Of a stretch of DNA of 47,300 nt, positions 25,598 to 34,181 are shown one piece after another. Position numbers and translations under genes: made by a program. Within the stretch, counting starts at the first letter, position 1, and each line of letters starts with the position of its first letter. Below the pieces are notes generated by a model. The model saw only the letters and a program-made list of their open reading frames with translations. It had not been told where the DNA came from and ran no database searches. Source of the stretch: Streptococcus vestibularis ATCC 49124 (GTDB taxonomy: Bacteria > Bacillota > Bacilli > Lactobacillales > Streptococcaceae); NCBI RefSeq assembly GCF_000188295.1, contig NZ_GL831112.1, positions 1,362,537 to 1,409,836 of the forward strand, read 5' to 3'.

Positions 25598-27499
25598 TTA
25601 TTTGACAGCAGTAAAGAGATAATCACCAGTGTTAACGCGGGCTTCTTTAGTAGTTAAGACATCATCGAAGTCAGCAGTGTTTGTCACAATGACTGGTGTG
25701 ATAACTGGTAATTTTGCATCTCGAATAGTTGCTAGGTCAAATTCTATAAGTTTTTGACCCGCTTCTACGACATCCCCTGCTTCCACATAGGTCTTGAACC
25801 CTTTTCCAGCAAGAGAAACAGTATCCATACCAATATGGATGAGAAGCTCTGCACCATTTTCAGTTGTCAAACCAATAGCATGGCCAGTAGGGAAGACTAA
25901 ATTAACCGTTGCCTTAGCTGGTGCAACAACTACACCATCGGTAGGATCAATAGCAATCCCCTTACCCATAGCTCCTGAGGCAAAGACTTGGTCAGGAACT
26001 TGGTCAAGTGGGACAATATTCCCAATAAGTGGGCTAGCAATGATTTCTTGTTGAATTTCTTTAGGAGCAGGTGCAGCTTCTTCAGCTTTTTCTTCACCCT
26101 TAGCTGATCCACCACCGTATAGATTTGGTACTCGTACAAAGAGTTGGATGAGGAAGGCAAGAACACCACCCACAATGGCAATAATAATGGCAAAGATAAC
26201 TTTAGAAAGGTTACCGTCAGGCCCAATAAGGCTTGGGAAGACAAAGACACCCAGACCACCTATTGAATACGCCTTAATATCTAGGGCCATCATGACAGCC
26301 CCCATAAGTCCTGAAACACCACATGAAATATAGAATGGCGTTTTCATTGGAAGAGTTACCCCATAGATAGCAGGTTCTGTAACCCCAAAAATAGATGAAA
26401 TGAAGGCTGGCATAGAGATGGTACGGACTTTTTCTTCTTTCGTTTTAAGCATGATAGCTCCCAACACACCTGTTTGCGTGAAACATGGAAGAATAGCTGC
26501 TGAAAGAATAATAGAACTTCCGTTTGTTGCCACATCTAAGATAGCAAGGGGAACAAGTGCCCAGTGCATTCCGAACATAACCAAGACTTGCCACAAAACA
26601 CCAAGTACAAGACCAAAGACAATCGGATTAAAGTTCATGATTGCTTGGAAAAGATTTGTCAATCCATTAGAGAAAGTATTGGCAACTGGTCCCACCACCA
26701 AGAATGTTAATGGAACGGTAATGAGTAATGTAAAGAAAGGCACTACGAAGACTTTAATCACATCTGGAGTAATCTTGGTAAAGAATTTTTGAATGTATGA
26801 AGCCACCCAAATTGCCAAGATAGAAGGCATTACAGTTGAGAGGTAACCTCCTGCAGGAAGTGCAAAAGGAATAACTCCTAGAACATGTCCTTGACCAGCC
26901 TTTTGAAGAGCAGTCACTAGTGTAGCAATATCAGGGTAAACAAGCGCTCCTGCAATCGCAATAGCTGTAAACTCATTAACCTTGAAACGACGGGCAGATG
27001 TTAATGCAATCAAGATTGGCAAGAACTGGAAGAAACCATCTCCTGCTGCATTCAAGATGACATAAATAGGACTTGTTGCAGCTGACAGACCACATGCTGC
27101 CATGATAGCAACTACACCCTTGATAATCCCGGCCGCAGCCAATGGACCAAGGAAAGGTTGGAAAATACTTGAGACTAGGGATACAAAGCGATCGAAGAGA
27201 TTACCCTTTTGTGCATCCCCCTCATCAAGATCAAGACTTCCACCTGCTGGAAGACCACCAACTTGGAGAACCTCCGCATAAACATCAGGCACATGGTTAC
27301 CAATCACCACCTGATATTGTCCACCTGCTTTAACAACAGTAACAACTCCGTCACGGTTCTTAAGGTAGTCATCATCTGCTTTAGATTCATCTTTCAAATC
27401 AAAGCGCAAACGTGTCACACAGTGTTTCAAGCTATTAACATTTTCCTTGCCACTAACGTGTTTGAGAATGTCCTCAGCTAATTCAGTATATTTAGCCAT
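25598..27499 (-). CDS. bglP: Beta-glucoside-type PTS transporter, EIIBCA
   Basis: A 633-residue phosphotransferase permease. EIIB is at about 1-90, with the phosphorylated Cys27 in LKHCVTRLRF. EIIC covers about 105-465 with 8-10 membrane segments and the GVTEPAIYG motif. EIIA (about 500-633) has the active His in ELLIHIGMDTV near 560. The domain order and the GGQYQVVIGNHVPDVY motif fit the BglP group (beta-glucosides) rather than ScrA or TreP; exact sugar unknown. No phospho-beta-glucosidase or antiterminator gene is adjacent. A LicT/BglG-type RNA antiterminator lies in its leader. Confidence 0.88.
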   Translation of the reverse strand: MAKYTELAEDILKHVSGKENVNSLKHCVTRLRFDLKDESKADDDYLKNRDGVVTVVKAGGQYQVVIGNHVPDVYAEVLQVGGLPAGGSLDLDEGDAQKGNLFDRFVSLVSSIFQPFLGPLAAAGIIKGVVAIMAACGLSAATSPIYVILNAAGDGFFQFLPILIALTSARRFKVNEFTAIAIAGALVYPDIATLVTALQKAGQGHVLGVIPFALPAGGYLSTVMPSILAIWVASYIQKFFTKITPDVIKVFVVPFFTLLITVPLTFLVVGPVANTFSNGLTNLFQAIMNFNPIVFGLVLGVLWQVLVMFGMHWALVPLAILDVATNGSSIILSAAILPCFTQTGVLGAIMLKTKEEKVRTISMPAFISSIFGVTEPAIYGVTLPMKTPFYISCGVSGLMGAVMMALDIKAYSIGGLGVFVFPSLIGPDGNLSKVIFAIIIAIVGGVLAFLIQLFVRVPNLYGGGSAKGEEKAEEAAPAPKEIQQEIIASPLIGNIVPLDQVPDQVFASGAMGKGIAIDPTDGVVVAPAKATVNLVFPTGHAIGLTTENGAELLIHIGMDTVSLAGKGFKTYVEAGDVVEAGQKLIEFDLATIRDAKLPVITPVIVTNTADFDDVLTTKEARVNTGDYLFTAVK

Positions 27500-27550
27500 A
27501 AGGTCTCCTTTCTTGTCTAGGATCCTAATTTTCTTTGAGGCTTTTTCAAC

Positions 27551-27655
27551 GAAAAAAACCTAAATAAATACCAAGAACCAATTGAGATGAGTATACACTA
27601 CTCCCATTAGTTTTTCGTATTTATCTAGGTTTTGCCTGCTGACCAGTAACAATCC
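27551..27655 (-). promoter_or_regulatory. LicT/BglG-type antiterminator site (RAT) and overlapping terminator
   Basis: In RNA order, GGATTGTTACTGG...CAGGCAAAACCT (27655-27627) matches the RAT consensus of BglG/LicT-family antiterminators. Its 3' part overlaps a terminator whose arms AACCTAGATAAATAC and GTATTTATTTAGGTT are followed by a 7-T run (27557-27551). A phosphorylation-controlled antiterminator protein encoded elsewhere should open this gene when beta-glucosides are present. Confidence 0.85.
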
Positions 27656-27670
27656 TTTTGCTATGGTTAT

Positions 27671-27709
27671 ATAATATCAGAGTTCAAATATTTTTTGCAA
27701 ACCCTTACA
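27671..27709 (-). promoter_or_regulatory. Promoter of the PTS gene with a cre-like site
   Basis: TTGCAA (27700-27695), 18 bp, TATTAT (27676-27671). A cre-like sequence TGTAAGGGTTTGCA (27709-27696) overlaps the -35; it has two mismatches to the usual CcpA consensus, so catabolite repression is plausible but not certain. Confidence 0.45.
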
Positions 27710-27733
27710 AAAATATTTTTTTGTTTTTGAAGG

Positions 27734-27755
27734 TATAATCTTGACCAAGATTATA
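27734..27755. promoter_or_regulatory. Inverted repeat 1, possible operator
   Basis: TATAATCTT and AAGATTATA form a perfect 9-bp inverted repeat around GACC. It contains the -35-like TTGACC of the 27808 gene. Confidence 0.5.
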
Positions 27756-27763
27756 AGTCATGA

Positions 27764-27790
27764 TAAACTATTGTTAGTTTATAAACTAAC
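27764..27790 (+). promoter_or_regulatory. Promoter end and 18-bp palindrome of the 27808 gene
   Basis: TTGACC (27742) with 16 bp to TAAACT (27764-27769, TGA-extended) is a plausible promoter. The expected start of transcription falls in the perfect 18-bp palindrome GTTAGTTTATAAACTAAC (27773-27790), immediately before the ribosome site. Confidence 0.5.
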
Positions 27791-27807
27791 AGAAAGAGAG
27801 TTACACG

Positions 27808-28443
27808 ATGAAGACAAGAGCAATTATTGAATTTAAAGACACATACGCTAGCATGGAATGCCACGAGCTTGGTTACCAAACCAAGGAAACTGCCTTGGCT
27901 ATTATTTCTCCCACTGGACATATTCTATCAAGTACACCGCTTTTCAGAAAGGCATATGGTTCAAACACTGCTCACATCGACCAGCTTCCTTTCAATATGG
28001 ATGATCTCAGTATCACAGCAAGAGGTCTCAGTAAAAAAGCTAAAGCCAACTTGGAAGATTGGATTGCCCATACTATCATTCTTCCAATGAACTATGATAA
28101 GTACTTTACTAAGCATCAAGAACTTTTGCACCTCCTAGCAGAGTCGCCTATCGTCGAGTCTGTCCAAGCTTTAACTTATAAGACAGTTAAGATTCATTTT
28201 TCCGAAGCCCTCAATGATGAACATATTCGTCAACTGCAAGGTTTTATTCTCGCTCAAGCAGGCATCTATAGCTATATTGGGACATCTACAGTCTCAGACC
28301 GAAATGCCCACCAGGCTCTTGAATGGGCTAAACTTGATGTTAATGGCCGTTCGCACAACGATCACAAGCCCGCTATTTTCCATCGTAGTAAGGACCTCAT
28401 AAGCGGTTTCTTTCACCATGGAAGCCAAGAAAGTATTGCATAA
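27808..28443 (+). CDS. Conserved-looking protein of unknown function
   Basis: 211 residues, soluble, no signal peptide or membrane segment; not recognised. It begins MKTRAIIEFKDTYASMECHELGYQ. The middle (110-165) alternates helix and strand in a way that suggests an alpha/beta fold, and the C-terminus is rich in His (RSHNDHKPAIFHRSKDLISG). The start is supported by AGAAAGAGAG upstream and normal codon use. It is divergent from the PTS gene, behind two inverted repeats, and has its own strong terminator, so it is a single-gene unit. Co-regulation with the PTS gene is possible but unproven. Confidence 0.75.
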   Translation: MKTRAIIEFKDTYASMECHELGYQTKETALAIISPTGHILSSTPLFRKAYGSNTAHIDQLPFNMDDLSITARGLSKKAKANLEDWIAHTIILPMNYDKYFTKHQELLHLLAESPIVESVQALTYKTVKIHFSEALNDEHIRQLQGFILAQAGIYSYIGTSTVSDRNAHQALEWAKLDVNGRSHNDHKPAIFHRSKDLISGFFHHGSQESIA

Positions 28444-28452
28444 CTAATAACT

Positions 28453-28476
28453 GGGACACCTTGTGTCCTTTTTTTT
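28453..28476 (+). terminator. Terminator of the 27808 gene
   Basis: GGACAC and GTGTCC pair around 3 bases, followed by eight T. Confidence 0.9.
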
Positions 28477-28483
28477 GGCAACT

Positions 28484-28505
28484 AAAAAACCCACCATAAG
28501 GTGAG
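28484..28505 (-). terminator. Terminator of the amino-acid permease gene
   Basis: CTCACC and GGTGGG pair around TTAT on the minus strand, followed by six T. Confidence 0.75.
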
Positions 28506-28515
28506 CTAAATCGAT

Positions 28516-29907
28516 TTATTTACTGTGTTTCCAGTTACTGTAGATACTAAACACTACAATCCAGATGGTTGCTCCGATAGCTCCGACAACTGTTGACTTT
28601 TGCAAGAAGAGACAAACAAAGACGAAGATGAAGAAAAGGATAGTCAATGGATTAAGAATCTTATAGGCTGGCATAAGGAAGCCATCTGCCATAAACTCTT
28701 GAGACTTACGGTACTTGAGATGAGCAAGCATGGTCAAAATATAGATGGCAATGTAGACACCTGATGATGATGCCGTAATCAAAGCGAAGGCATCAGATAC
28801 ACCAGGTAAGACGTTGATGAAGGCTGAAACACATACTACAATGGCTGAAACAATGATAGCACGTGAAGGAATACCATTACGTGACAAAGTATCTAGCTTC
28901 AAAGCTTTCATGACTTTACTATTTGGTGTCTCCTTAGCAATTTGGAAAAGGTGACGACCTGTAGAATAAAGCGTTGAGTTCAATGATGAAGCCGCTGCTG
29001 TCAAAACAACAAAGTTAATGAAAGCCGCTGCCCACTTGATACCAGCCATTTGGAAGACCGTTACGAAGGGTGATTCATTAACTGGAAGTTTTTGCCATGG
29101 GAAGATAGCCATGAGGGCAATGAGGGCACCCACATAGAAAATGACAATACGAATCGGAATCTCCTTGATTGCCTTTGGCAACACCTTACGTGGATTTGCT
29201 GTCTCAGATGTTGTAATCCCTACAAATTCGATGGCTTGGTAGGCAAAGAAGACCATTTGGAAGGTCATGACAAAGCTCACCCAACCTTTAGGAAACATCT
29301 GAAATCCTTGTGTGATATTGGTAAGACTAGCATGTCCAGCTGGCGTTTCAAAGTTAGTTGCTACCATAAATATCCCTGTAGCTATCAAGGCAAGAATGGT
29401 GACAATCTTGATCATCCCAAACCAAAACTCAACTTCCCCGAAAATCTTAACTGCGATTAGGTTAACCGAACTCAGGATAATCAAGAAGACAATCTGAATC
29501 TGCCAGGCAGGCCAACTCGGGAACCAGTATTGCACATAGGTCGATACAGCCGTAATTTCTGCCATCCCAAGGAATATCAGCGATACCCAGTAAGACCAAC
29601 CCGAGAAGAATCCCCAGCCCTTACCAAGGTATTTGGTAATAAAGTTGATAAAGGTGTGCTGGTCAGGATCCATATAGAGCATCTCACCGATCGCTCGCAT
29701 CATAAGATACATGAAGATACCAGTTAGTATATATACTAAGATGATTGAAGGTCCTGTTAGGGATAGGGAACGCCCCGCCCCAAGAAAGAGACCTGTACCG
29801 ATTGTACCAGCGATGGCAATCAGCTGGACGTGACGGTTTTGAAGACCACGCACCATCCCATTCTCAGTCTGGTTTTCGTCGTCTTTATGATGTTGCTTTT
29901 GCGACAT
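28516..29907 (-). CDS. Amino-acid permease (APC superfamily, AAT family)
   Basis: A transporter of 463 residues from the chosen start with 12 membrane segments. The family motif AIAGTIGTGLFLGAG lies near 31 and VSFVMTFQMVFFAYQAIEFVGITTSETANPRK (part of the AAT consensus) near 220. Relatives carry aromatic amino acids, GABA, D-serine/D-alanine/glycine or histidine by proton symport; the substrate is not clear. The frame opens at 29934, but ATG 29907 has GGAGTG at good spacing and gives MSQKQHHKDDENQ, so I prefer it. It is monocistronic with a strong promoter. Confidence 0.9.
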   Translation of the reverse strand: MSQKQHHKDDENQTENGMVRGLQNRHVQLIAIAGTIGTGLFLGAGRSLSLTGPSIILVYILTGIFMYLMMRAIGEMLYMDPDQHTFINFITKYLGKGWGFFSGWSYWVSLIFLGMAEITAVSTYVQYWFPSWPAWQIQIVFLIILSSVNLIAVKIFGEVEFWFGMIKIVTILALIATGIFMVATNFETPAGHASLTNITQGFQMFPKGWVSFVMTFQMVFFAYQAIEFVGITTSETANPRKVLPKAIKEIPIRIVIFYVGALIALMAIFPWQKLPVNESPFVTVFQMAGIKWAAAFINFVVLTAAASSLNSTLYSTGRHLFQIAKETPNSKVMKALKLDTLSRNGIPSRAIIVSAIVVCVSAFINVLPGVSDAFALITASSSGVYIAIYILTMLAHLKYRKSQEFMADGFLMPAYKILNPLTILFFIFVFVCLFLQKSTVVGAIGATIWIVVFSIYSNWKHSK

Positions 29908-29970
29908 TTTTTTCACTCCAATTCTATTTAGCACGACTCATTGAATCATGCCATTTTTAACATAACTTAT

Positions 29971-29999
29971 ATTTTACCATTTTTGAAATAATTGGTCAA
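29971..29999 (-). promoter_or_regulatory. Promoter of the amino-acid permease gene
   Basis: TTGACC (29999-29994), 17 bp, TAAAAT (29976-29971), with a TGG extended -10. Confidence 0.75.
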
Positions 30000-30032
30000 T
30001 TTTATACAGAATATTCAGAATTTTATACTTCG

Positions 30033-30066
30033 AAACAAGGGCTTGGAAAAATTCCAAACCCTTGTA
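30033..30066 (-). terminator. Terminator of the glyQS operon
   Basis: ACAAGGGTTTGGAA and TTCCAAGCCCTTGT pair nearly perfectly around a short T loop, just after the UPF0291 gene. The tail is only weakly T-rich. Confidence 0.7.
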
Positions 30067-30074
30067 CATCGTTA

Positions 30075-30331
30075 TTATGATTCAGGATCATCAAGGCTAC
30101 GGCCATGCAAACCTTTTTCACGTTGTATTTGACGTAGTTTTTCAGGTGTCACATCGTTACCCTCTTCATCAACCACTTTAATTCCTTCGATATGGTGACG
30201 AACTGAGCGACGATAGCCCTCAATGTATTCTTCACGAAGTTTTGCTTGTTCCACTGCTTCTTCTGGAGTCAAACCTTCTGTTTTTTCTTTTTTGCAAGCT
30301 CATTGATTCGAGCAATTTTTTTAGAATCCAT
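30075..30331 (-). pseudogene. UPF0291 (DUF896) family protein gene, frameshifted in an A-run
   Basis: ATG 30331 (AGAGGA upstream) opens [20 protein letters not shown] and stops after 20 codons. The rest of the family sequence, from TTG 30272 ([20 protein letters not shown] ... [11 protein letters not shown]), is intact in the -1 frame. Joining them gives the normal length of about 85 residues. One A appears missing in the second run of AAAAAAGAAAAAAC. The first run also reads A AAA AAG in the correct phase, the classical -1 slippery heptamer, so recoding cannot be excluded. B. subtilis YnzC is a relative of unknown role. It lies 11 bases after glyS, as in other streptococci. Confidence 0.85.
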
Positions 30332-30342
30332 TCCTCTTACCT

Positions 30343-32379
30343 CTATTTTGTATTCAATTGGTTAAAGGCTGCAACAGCTTTGGCTTTAGCCACAAGACTC
30401 GAAAGAAGGGCCAAACGGTTATTTTTAACAGCTTCATCCTCTGCCATTACCATCGTGTTGTCAAAGAAGGCATCGATGACTGGGCTAAGAGCAAAGAGCT
30501 GAGCCAATTTGTCACTAGCTGAACCAGTCAATTCAAGCTCTTCAATTGCTTTAGAAAGGACTTTTTCTTGATTATTTTCAAAGAGACTGGCATCGACTGC
30601 TACTGAATCATCTGCTTTTTCTGCCAAGTTGAAGGCACGTGAGAGTGATTCAACAGCTGCCTTGTAACCATCAGCCTTAGCAGCTGCTGAGAGGGCGTCA
30701 GCTACTTCAAGCATATCCGCAACCACGAAGTTTGAACCAGCAAGAACGGCTTCTTTGATATCTTTTGATGTACGTCCCATCATCTTGTCCACACGTGCCT
30801 TGATGAAGTTGATAACTTCTGCTTGATTGTCATAAGAAAGACTATCAAATGAAAGGGCGTAAAGGCTGTCGATCAACTCATCCATAGGGATGTGCCAACC
30901 AAAAGCATCCAAGATACGAACAATCCCTTGCGTTGCACGACGAAGCGCATAAGGGTCATTAGAACCTGATGGAATCAAGCCAACTGAGAAGAAGGAAAGG
31001 AGGGTATCCAATTTATCTGCAAGCGCAAGGATGGCACCAACCTTAGTCTCTGGAAGAGCTCCGTCTGCTGAATCAGGAAGGTAGTGCTCACGGATAGCTG
31101 TCGCAACCGCAGCATCCTCACCAGCAAGGAGGGCGTATTTTTCACCCATGATTCCTTGCAATTCATCGAACTCTCCGACCATACCAGTCAAGAGGTCAAA
31201 TTTGTAGATTTCAGCTGCACGCGCTACGGCTGCCCTTTCTTCAGCAGTCAAACCAGCTTGCTCAGCCAAGGAAGCCGCAATGACACCAGCACGGGCCATG
31301 TGTTCTGAGAGAGAACCGATTTTTTCATGGAAAGTCACGTTAGCCAATTTAGCAACGAGATCTTCAATCTTGAGTTTTTGGTCTTCACGCCAGAAGAATT
31401 CACCATCTTCAAGACGGGCCACCAATACTTTTTCATTTCCTCGGATAACATTTTCCAAATGCTCAGCGTTACCATTACGGACTGAGATGAAGTTTGGTTT
31501 AAGCTTACCGTCAAGGTCACGTACAACAAAGTAACGTTGGTGCGTTTCCATTGATGTCACCAAGACTTCTTCTGGAACGTCCAAATACTTAGTGTCGAAA
31601 CTTCCCATAAATGCTGTTGGGTATTCGACCAAGTTCAAGACTTCATTCAAAAGTCCTTCTTCGATTTGGACTTGAACACCTTGTTCTGATTCGATGGCTT
31701 TGATTTGCTCACGAATCATGTTTTCACGTTCTTTGCTATCCGCAATCACGTACACGGTACGAAGGTCTTCCTCATAAGAATCTGCATTGGTGATTTCCAC
31801 TTCGTGCCCAAGGAAACGGTGACCACGGCTCACACGACCTGACTTGATATCCAAGAAATCAAGGTTAAGCGCTTCGTCGCCCAAAAGGACAACCAAAGTA
31901 TGAACAGGGCGGATGTATTCAAAGGTGTTGTTAGCCCAGTGCATGCTAACAGGGAAAGTCAATGAAGAAAGCACTTCTGGAACGCCAGCCAAGACTTCTT
32001 TGGCAGGTTTTCCAGCTTCATGTTTCGTCACGTAGACATATTCTTCACCTTTAACTTCACGGAATTCGATATCATCAACGGTCAAGCCTTTTCCACGGAC
32101 AAATCCTTGTGCCGCTTTTGAGAAGTTACCTTCTGCATCCAAGGCGATTTTCTTAGAAGGTCCTTTAAAATCTTCTGTCAAATCAGATTGTTGATCAGCC
32201 AATCCAATGACACGGACTGCCAAACGGCGCGGTGTTGAGAAAGTTTGAATGCTTTCGTATGAAAGACGATTGTTATCCAAGAAGGCTGCCATTTTCTCCC
32301 CGAGTTGTTTTTCACTTGGTGTGACAACGTAGGCTGGCAATTCTTCAAGTCCAAGTTCTACTAATAAGTTTTTTGTCAT
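30343..32379 (-). CDS. glyS: Glycine-tRNA ligase beta subunit
   Basis: The 678-residue tRNA-binding subunit of the alpha2beta2 glycyl-tRNA synthetase. It begins [19 protein letters not shown], contains the family block [19 protein letters not shown] near 48 and an HD-like region ([22 protein letters not shown] near 392), and ends with the DALR anticodon-binding domain. CGGAG precedes ATG 32379. It follows glyQ after 205 bases that contain two perfect hairpins. Confidence 0.96.
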   Translation of the reverse strand: MTKNLLVELGLEELPAYVVTPSEKQLGEKMAAFLDNNRLSYESIQTFSTPRRLAVRVIGLADQQSDLTEDFKGPSKKIALDAEGNFSKAAQGFVRGKGLTVDDIEFREVKGEEYVYVTKHEAGKPAKEVLAGVPEVLSSLTFPVSMHWANNTFEYIRPVHTLVVLLGDEALNLDFLDIKSGRVSRGHRFLGHEVEITNADSYEEDLRTVYVIADSKERENMIREQIKAIESEQGVQVQIEEGLLNEVLNLVEYPTAFMGSFDTKYLDVPEEVLVTSMETHQRYFVVRDLDGKLKPNFISVRNGNAEHLENVIRGNEKVLVARLEDGEFFWREDQKLKIEDLVAKLANVTFHEKIGSLSEHMARAGVIAASLAEQAGLTAEERAAVARAAEIYKFDLLTGMVGEFDELQGIMGEKYALLAGEDAAVATAIREHYLPDSADGALPETKVGAILALADKLDTLLSFFSVGLIPSGSNDPYALRRATQGIVRILDAFGWHIPMDELIDSLYALSFDSLSYDNQAEVINFIKARVDKMMGRTSKDIKEAVLAGSNFVVADMLEVADALSAAAKADGYKAAVESLSRAFNLAEKADDSVAVDASLFENNQEKVLSKAIEELELTGSASDKLAQLFALSPVIDAFFDNTMVMAEDEAVKNNRLALLSSLVAKAKAVAAFNQLNTK

Positions 32380-32584
32380 GTTTTTTCTCCGAAAAATATT
32401 TTTTTCCAGTTTGCCTTATGTGATTGTCACGCAAGCAACCGACTGCGTCGTTTCATTGCTAAAATTGGAGCCTATGTCTCCAATTTTGCCTGGTATCGTT
32501 AGTTTCTCTAACGATACCTTTATCACTGCGGCAACTGGTTCTGTAGGATTACTCTATTAGCCAATCCTTTTTAATACGCTCTGT
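32380..32584 (-). other. glyQ-glyS spacer with two perfect hairpins
   Basis: Hairpin 1 (32461-32487) pairs AAAATTGGAG with CTCCAATTTT over a 7-base loop. Hairpin 2 (32492-32518) pairs GGTATCGTTAG with CTAACGATACC over 5 bases. Outside them, GTGAT (32420) and ATCAC (32522) can pair again. There is no T-run, so these are not ordinary terminators, and the spacer is unusually long for glyQS. Confidence 0.65.
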
Positions 32585-33502
32585 TTATTCTTCCTCTTCT
32601 GCTAGGAGTTTTGCGCGTGTGGCTTCGTCAAGAAGTGGGTAACCAAGTTTCTTACGTTCTGCAACGAAGGTCTTGGCTACAACACGGGCCAAGTTACGGA
32701 TGCGGGCAATATAACCGGCACGTTCTGTGACAGAAACAGCACCACGAGCATCTAGCAAGTTAAAAGTATGTGAACATTTCAATACGTAGTCGTAGGCTGG
32801 GTGAACAAGACCCAATTCCAAAGCACGTCCTGCTTCTTTTTCAAATTTTTCAAAGTTTTCAAGAAGCATATCTTGGTCTGAGACTTCAAAGCTGTATTTT
32901 GAGTGCTCATATTCTGGTTGAAGGAAGATTTCTCCGTATTTAACGCCTGGAGCCCACTCAATATCGTAAACAGAATCTACTTCTTGGATGTAAGAAGCCA
33001 AACGTTCCAATCCGTAAGTGACCTCAGAAGTTACCGGACCAGTTGCCAATCCACCAACTTGTTGGAAGTAGGTGAACTGAGTGATTTCCATACCGTCAAG
33101 CCAAACTTCCCAACCAAGACCAGCTGAACCAGTTGATGGGTTTTCCCAGTTATCTTCAACGAAACGAATATCATGTTCCAAAGGATTGATCCCCAATTTT
33201 TCCAATGACTCAAGGTAAAGCTCTTGGATGTTTGATGGTGATGGTTTCATAACCACTTGGAATTGGTGGTGTTGATAGAGACGATTTGGGTTTTCCCCGT
33301 AACGACCATCAGCTGGACGACGAGATGGCTCTACATAAGCCGCATTCCATGGTTCAGGCCCAATGGCACGAAGGAAGGTGTAAGGACTCATGGTTCCTGC
33401 ACCCTTTTCATTATCATAAGCCTGCATGAGCATACAACCCTGGTCATTCCAGTATTGTTGTAAAGTAAGGATAATTTCCTGGAAGGTTAGTTTTTTAGAC
33501 AT
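32585..33502 (-). CDS. glyQ: Glycine-tRNA ligase alpha subunit
   Basis: The 305-residue catalytic class II aminoacyl-tRNA synthetase subunit. It begins [23 protein letters not shown]; the motifs [16 protein letters not shown] near 59 and the HHQFQV strand are those of bacterial GlyQ, and [11 protein letters not shown] follows near 142. It lies 35 bases after the GFA gene, so both are probably made on one transcript under the T-box. Confidence 0.97.
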   Translation of the reverse strand: MSKKLTFQEIILTLQQYWNDQGCMLMQAYDNEKGAGTMSPYTFLRAIGPEPWNAAYVEPSRRPADGRYGENPNRLYQHHQFQVVMKPSPSNIQELYLESLEKLGINPLEHDIRFVEDNWENPSTGSAGLGWEVWLDGMEITQFTYFQQVGGLATGPVTSEVTYGLERLASYIQEVDSVYDIEWAPGVKYGEIFLQPEYEHSKYSFEVSDQDMLLENFEKFEKEAGRALELGLVHPAYDYVLKCSHTFNLLDARGAVSVTERAGYIARIRNLARVVAKTFVAERKKLGYPLLDEATRAKLLAEEEE

Positions 33503-33537
33503 TATTTACTCCTTTAATTTATATTATCTTTTTAGGT

Positions 33538-33909
33538 TTATTTATCAAGCAACCAAGAAAAAGCTGGATCCTGAAAAATATGACGTTTGGGAACAGTTTG
33601 TAAATTCTGATCGCATTCATCTATTGTACCTAATTTCAAAGCACAGACTTCTGGTATATTTTCTTGAACAGTGAAAATTTGACTATGACAGTTCTGGCAG
33701 TAATAACGCTGTTTTCCTGGAGAAGAACTATACGTAACAAGCTTTTCTTTTCCATGCAATACTAGATTTTTACTGCTAACTTTAGCATTAACTGTATAGG
33801 CAGACGCAGTTGCTTTCCGACAGAATGAACAGTGGCAAAAAACTAATTCAGATAATTCCTCATCTAGAGTGTAAGTCACTGCTTTACATAAACAAGATCC
33901 TTTAAGCAT
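33538..33909 (-). CDS. GFA/CENP-V-type zinc-binding protein
   Basis: A 123-residue protein of the family that includes glutathione-dependent formaldehyde-activating enzyme. Zinc ligands are visible: CLC at 6-8, CHCSFC at 25-30 and CQNC at 72-75. Family members bind one or two zinc ions through these sites; their substrates are mostly unknown, and many streptococci lack glutathione synthesis, so a formaldehyde role is doubtful. AAAGGAG precedes ATG 33909. It lies between the glycine T-box and glyQ, where normally no gene is found. Confidence 0.85.
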   Translation of the reverse strand: MLKGSCLCKAVTYTLDEELSELVFCHCSFCRKATASAYTVNAKVSSKNLVLHGKEKLVTYSSSPGKQRYYCQNCHSQIFTVQENIPEVCALKLGTIDECDQNLQTVPKRHIFQDPAFSWLLDK

Positions 33910-33943
33910 TGTACTCCTTTCTACTTAGGTATTAGACGAATTC

Positions 33944-34140
33944 AAAAAGAACCGAATTTCAACACCCAAGCCTTGCGACTAGGGGCGTCAGAAACGCGGT
34001 TCCACCCTAATTTATTACTTCATTTTATCTGTTTGTCTTCAGCTCTTTGCTGAGAGAAAGCGCCACTTGCTTACTTTGCTCTACTTGGCTTTCACTATCC
34101 CAAGCTCGCTAGAAAAACGCCATAAGCCCTTCTTTCTTGT
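33944..34140 (-). promoter_or_regulatory. T-box riboswitch, probably glycine-specific
   Basis: The leader contains the T-box sequence AGGGTGGAACCGCG (34007-33994) and a terminator GAACCGCGTTTC / GAAATTCGGTTC with five T at its end (about 33945-34000). Stem I closes with AGAAAG/CTTTCT, and the 3' side next to it reads AAGTGGCG, which can present GGC, a glycine codon, as specifier. Uncharged tRNA-Gly should allow read-through into the GFA gene and glyQ-glyS. Confidence 0.9.
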
Positions 34141-34144
34141 CAGT

Positions 34145-34173
34145 ATTATAGCAGAAATAGAGAAACTTGTAAA
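34145..34173 (-). promoter_or_regulatory. Promoter of the T-box operon
   Basis: TTTACA (34173-34168), 17 bp, consensus TATAAT (34150-34145). Confidence 0.85.
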
Positions 34174-34181
34174 ATAAAATT

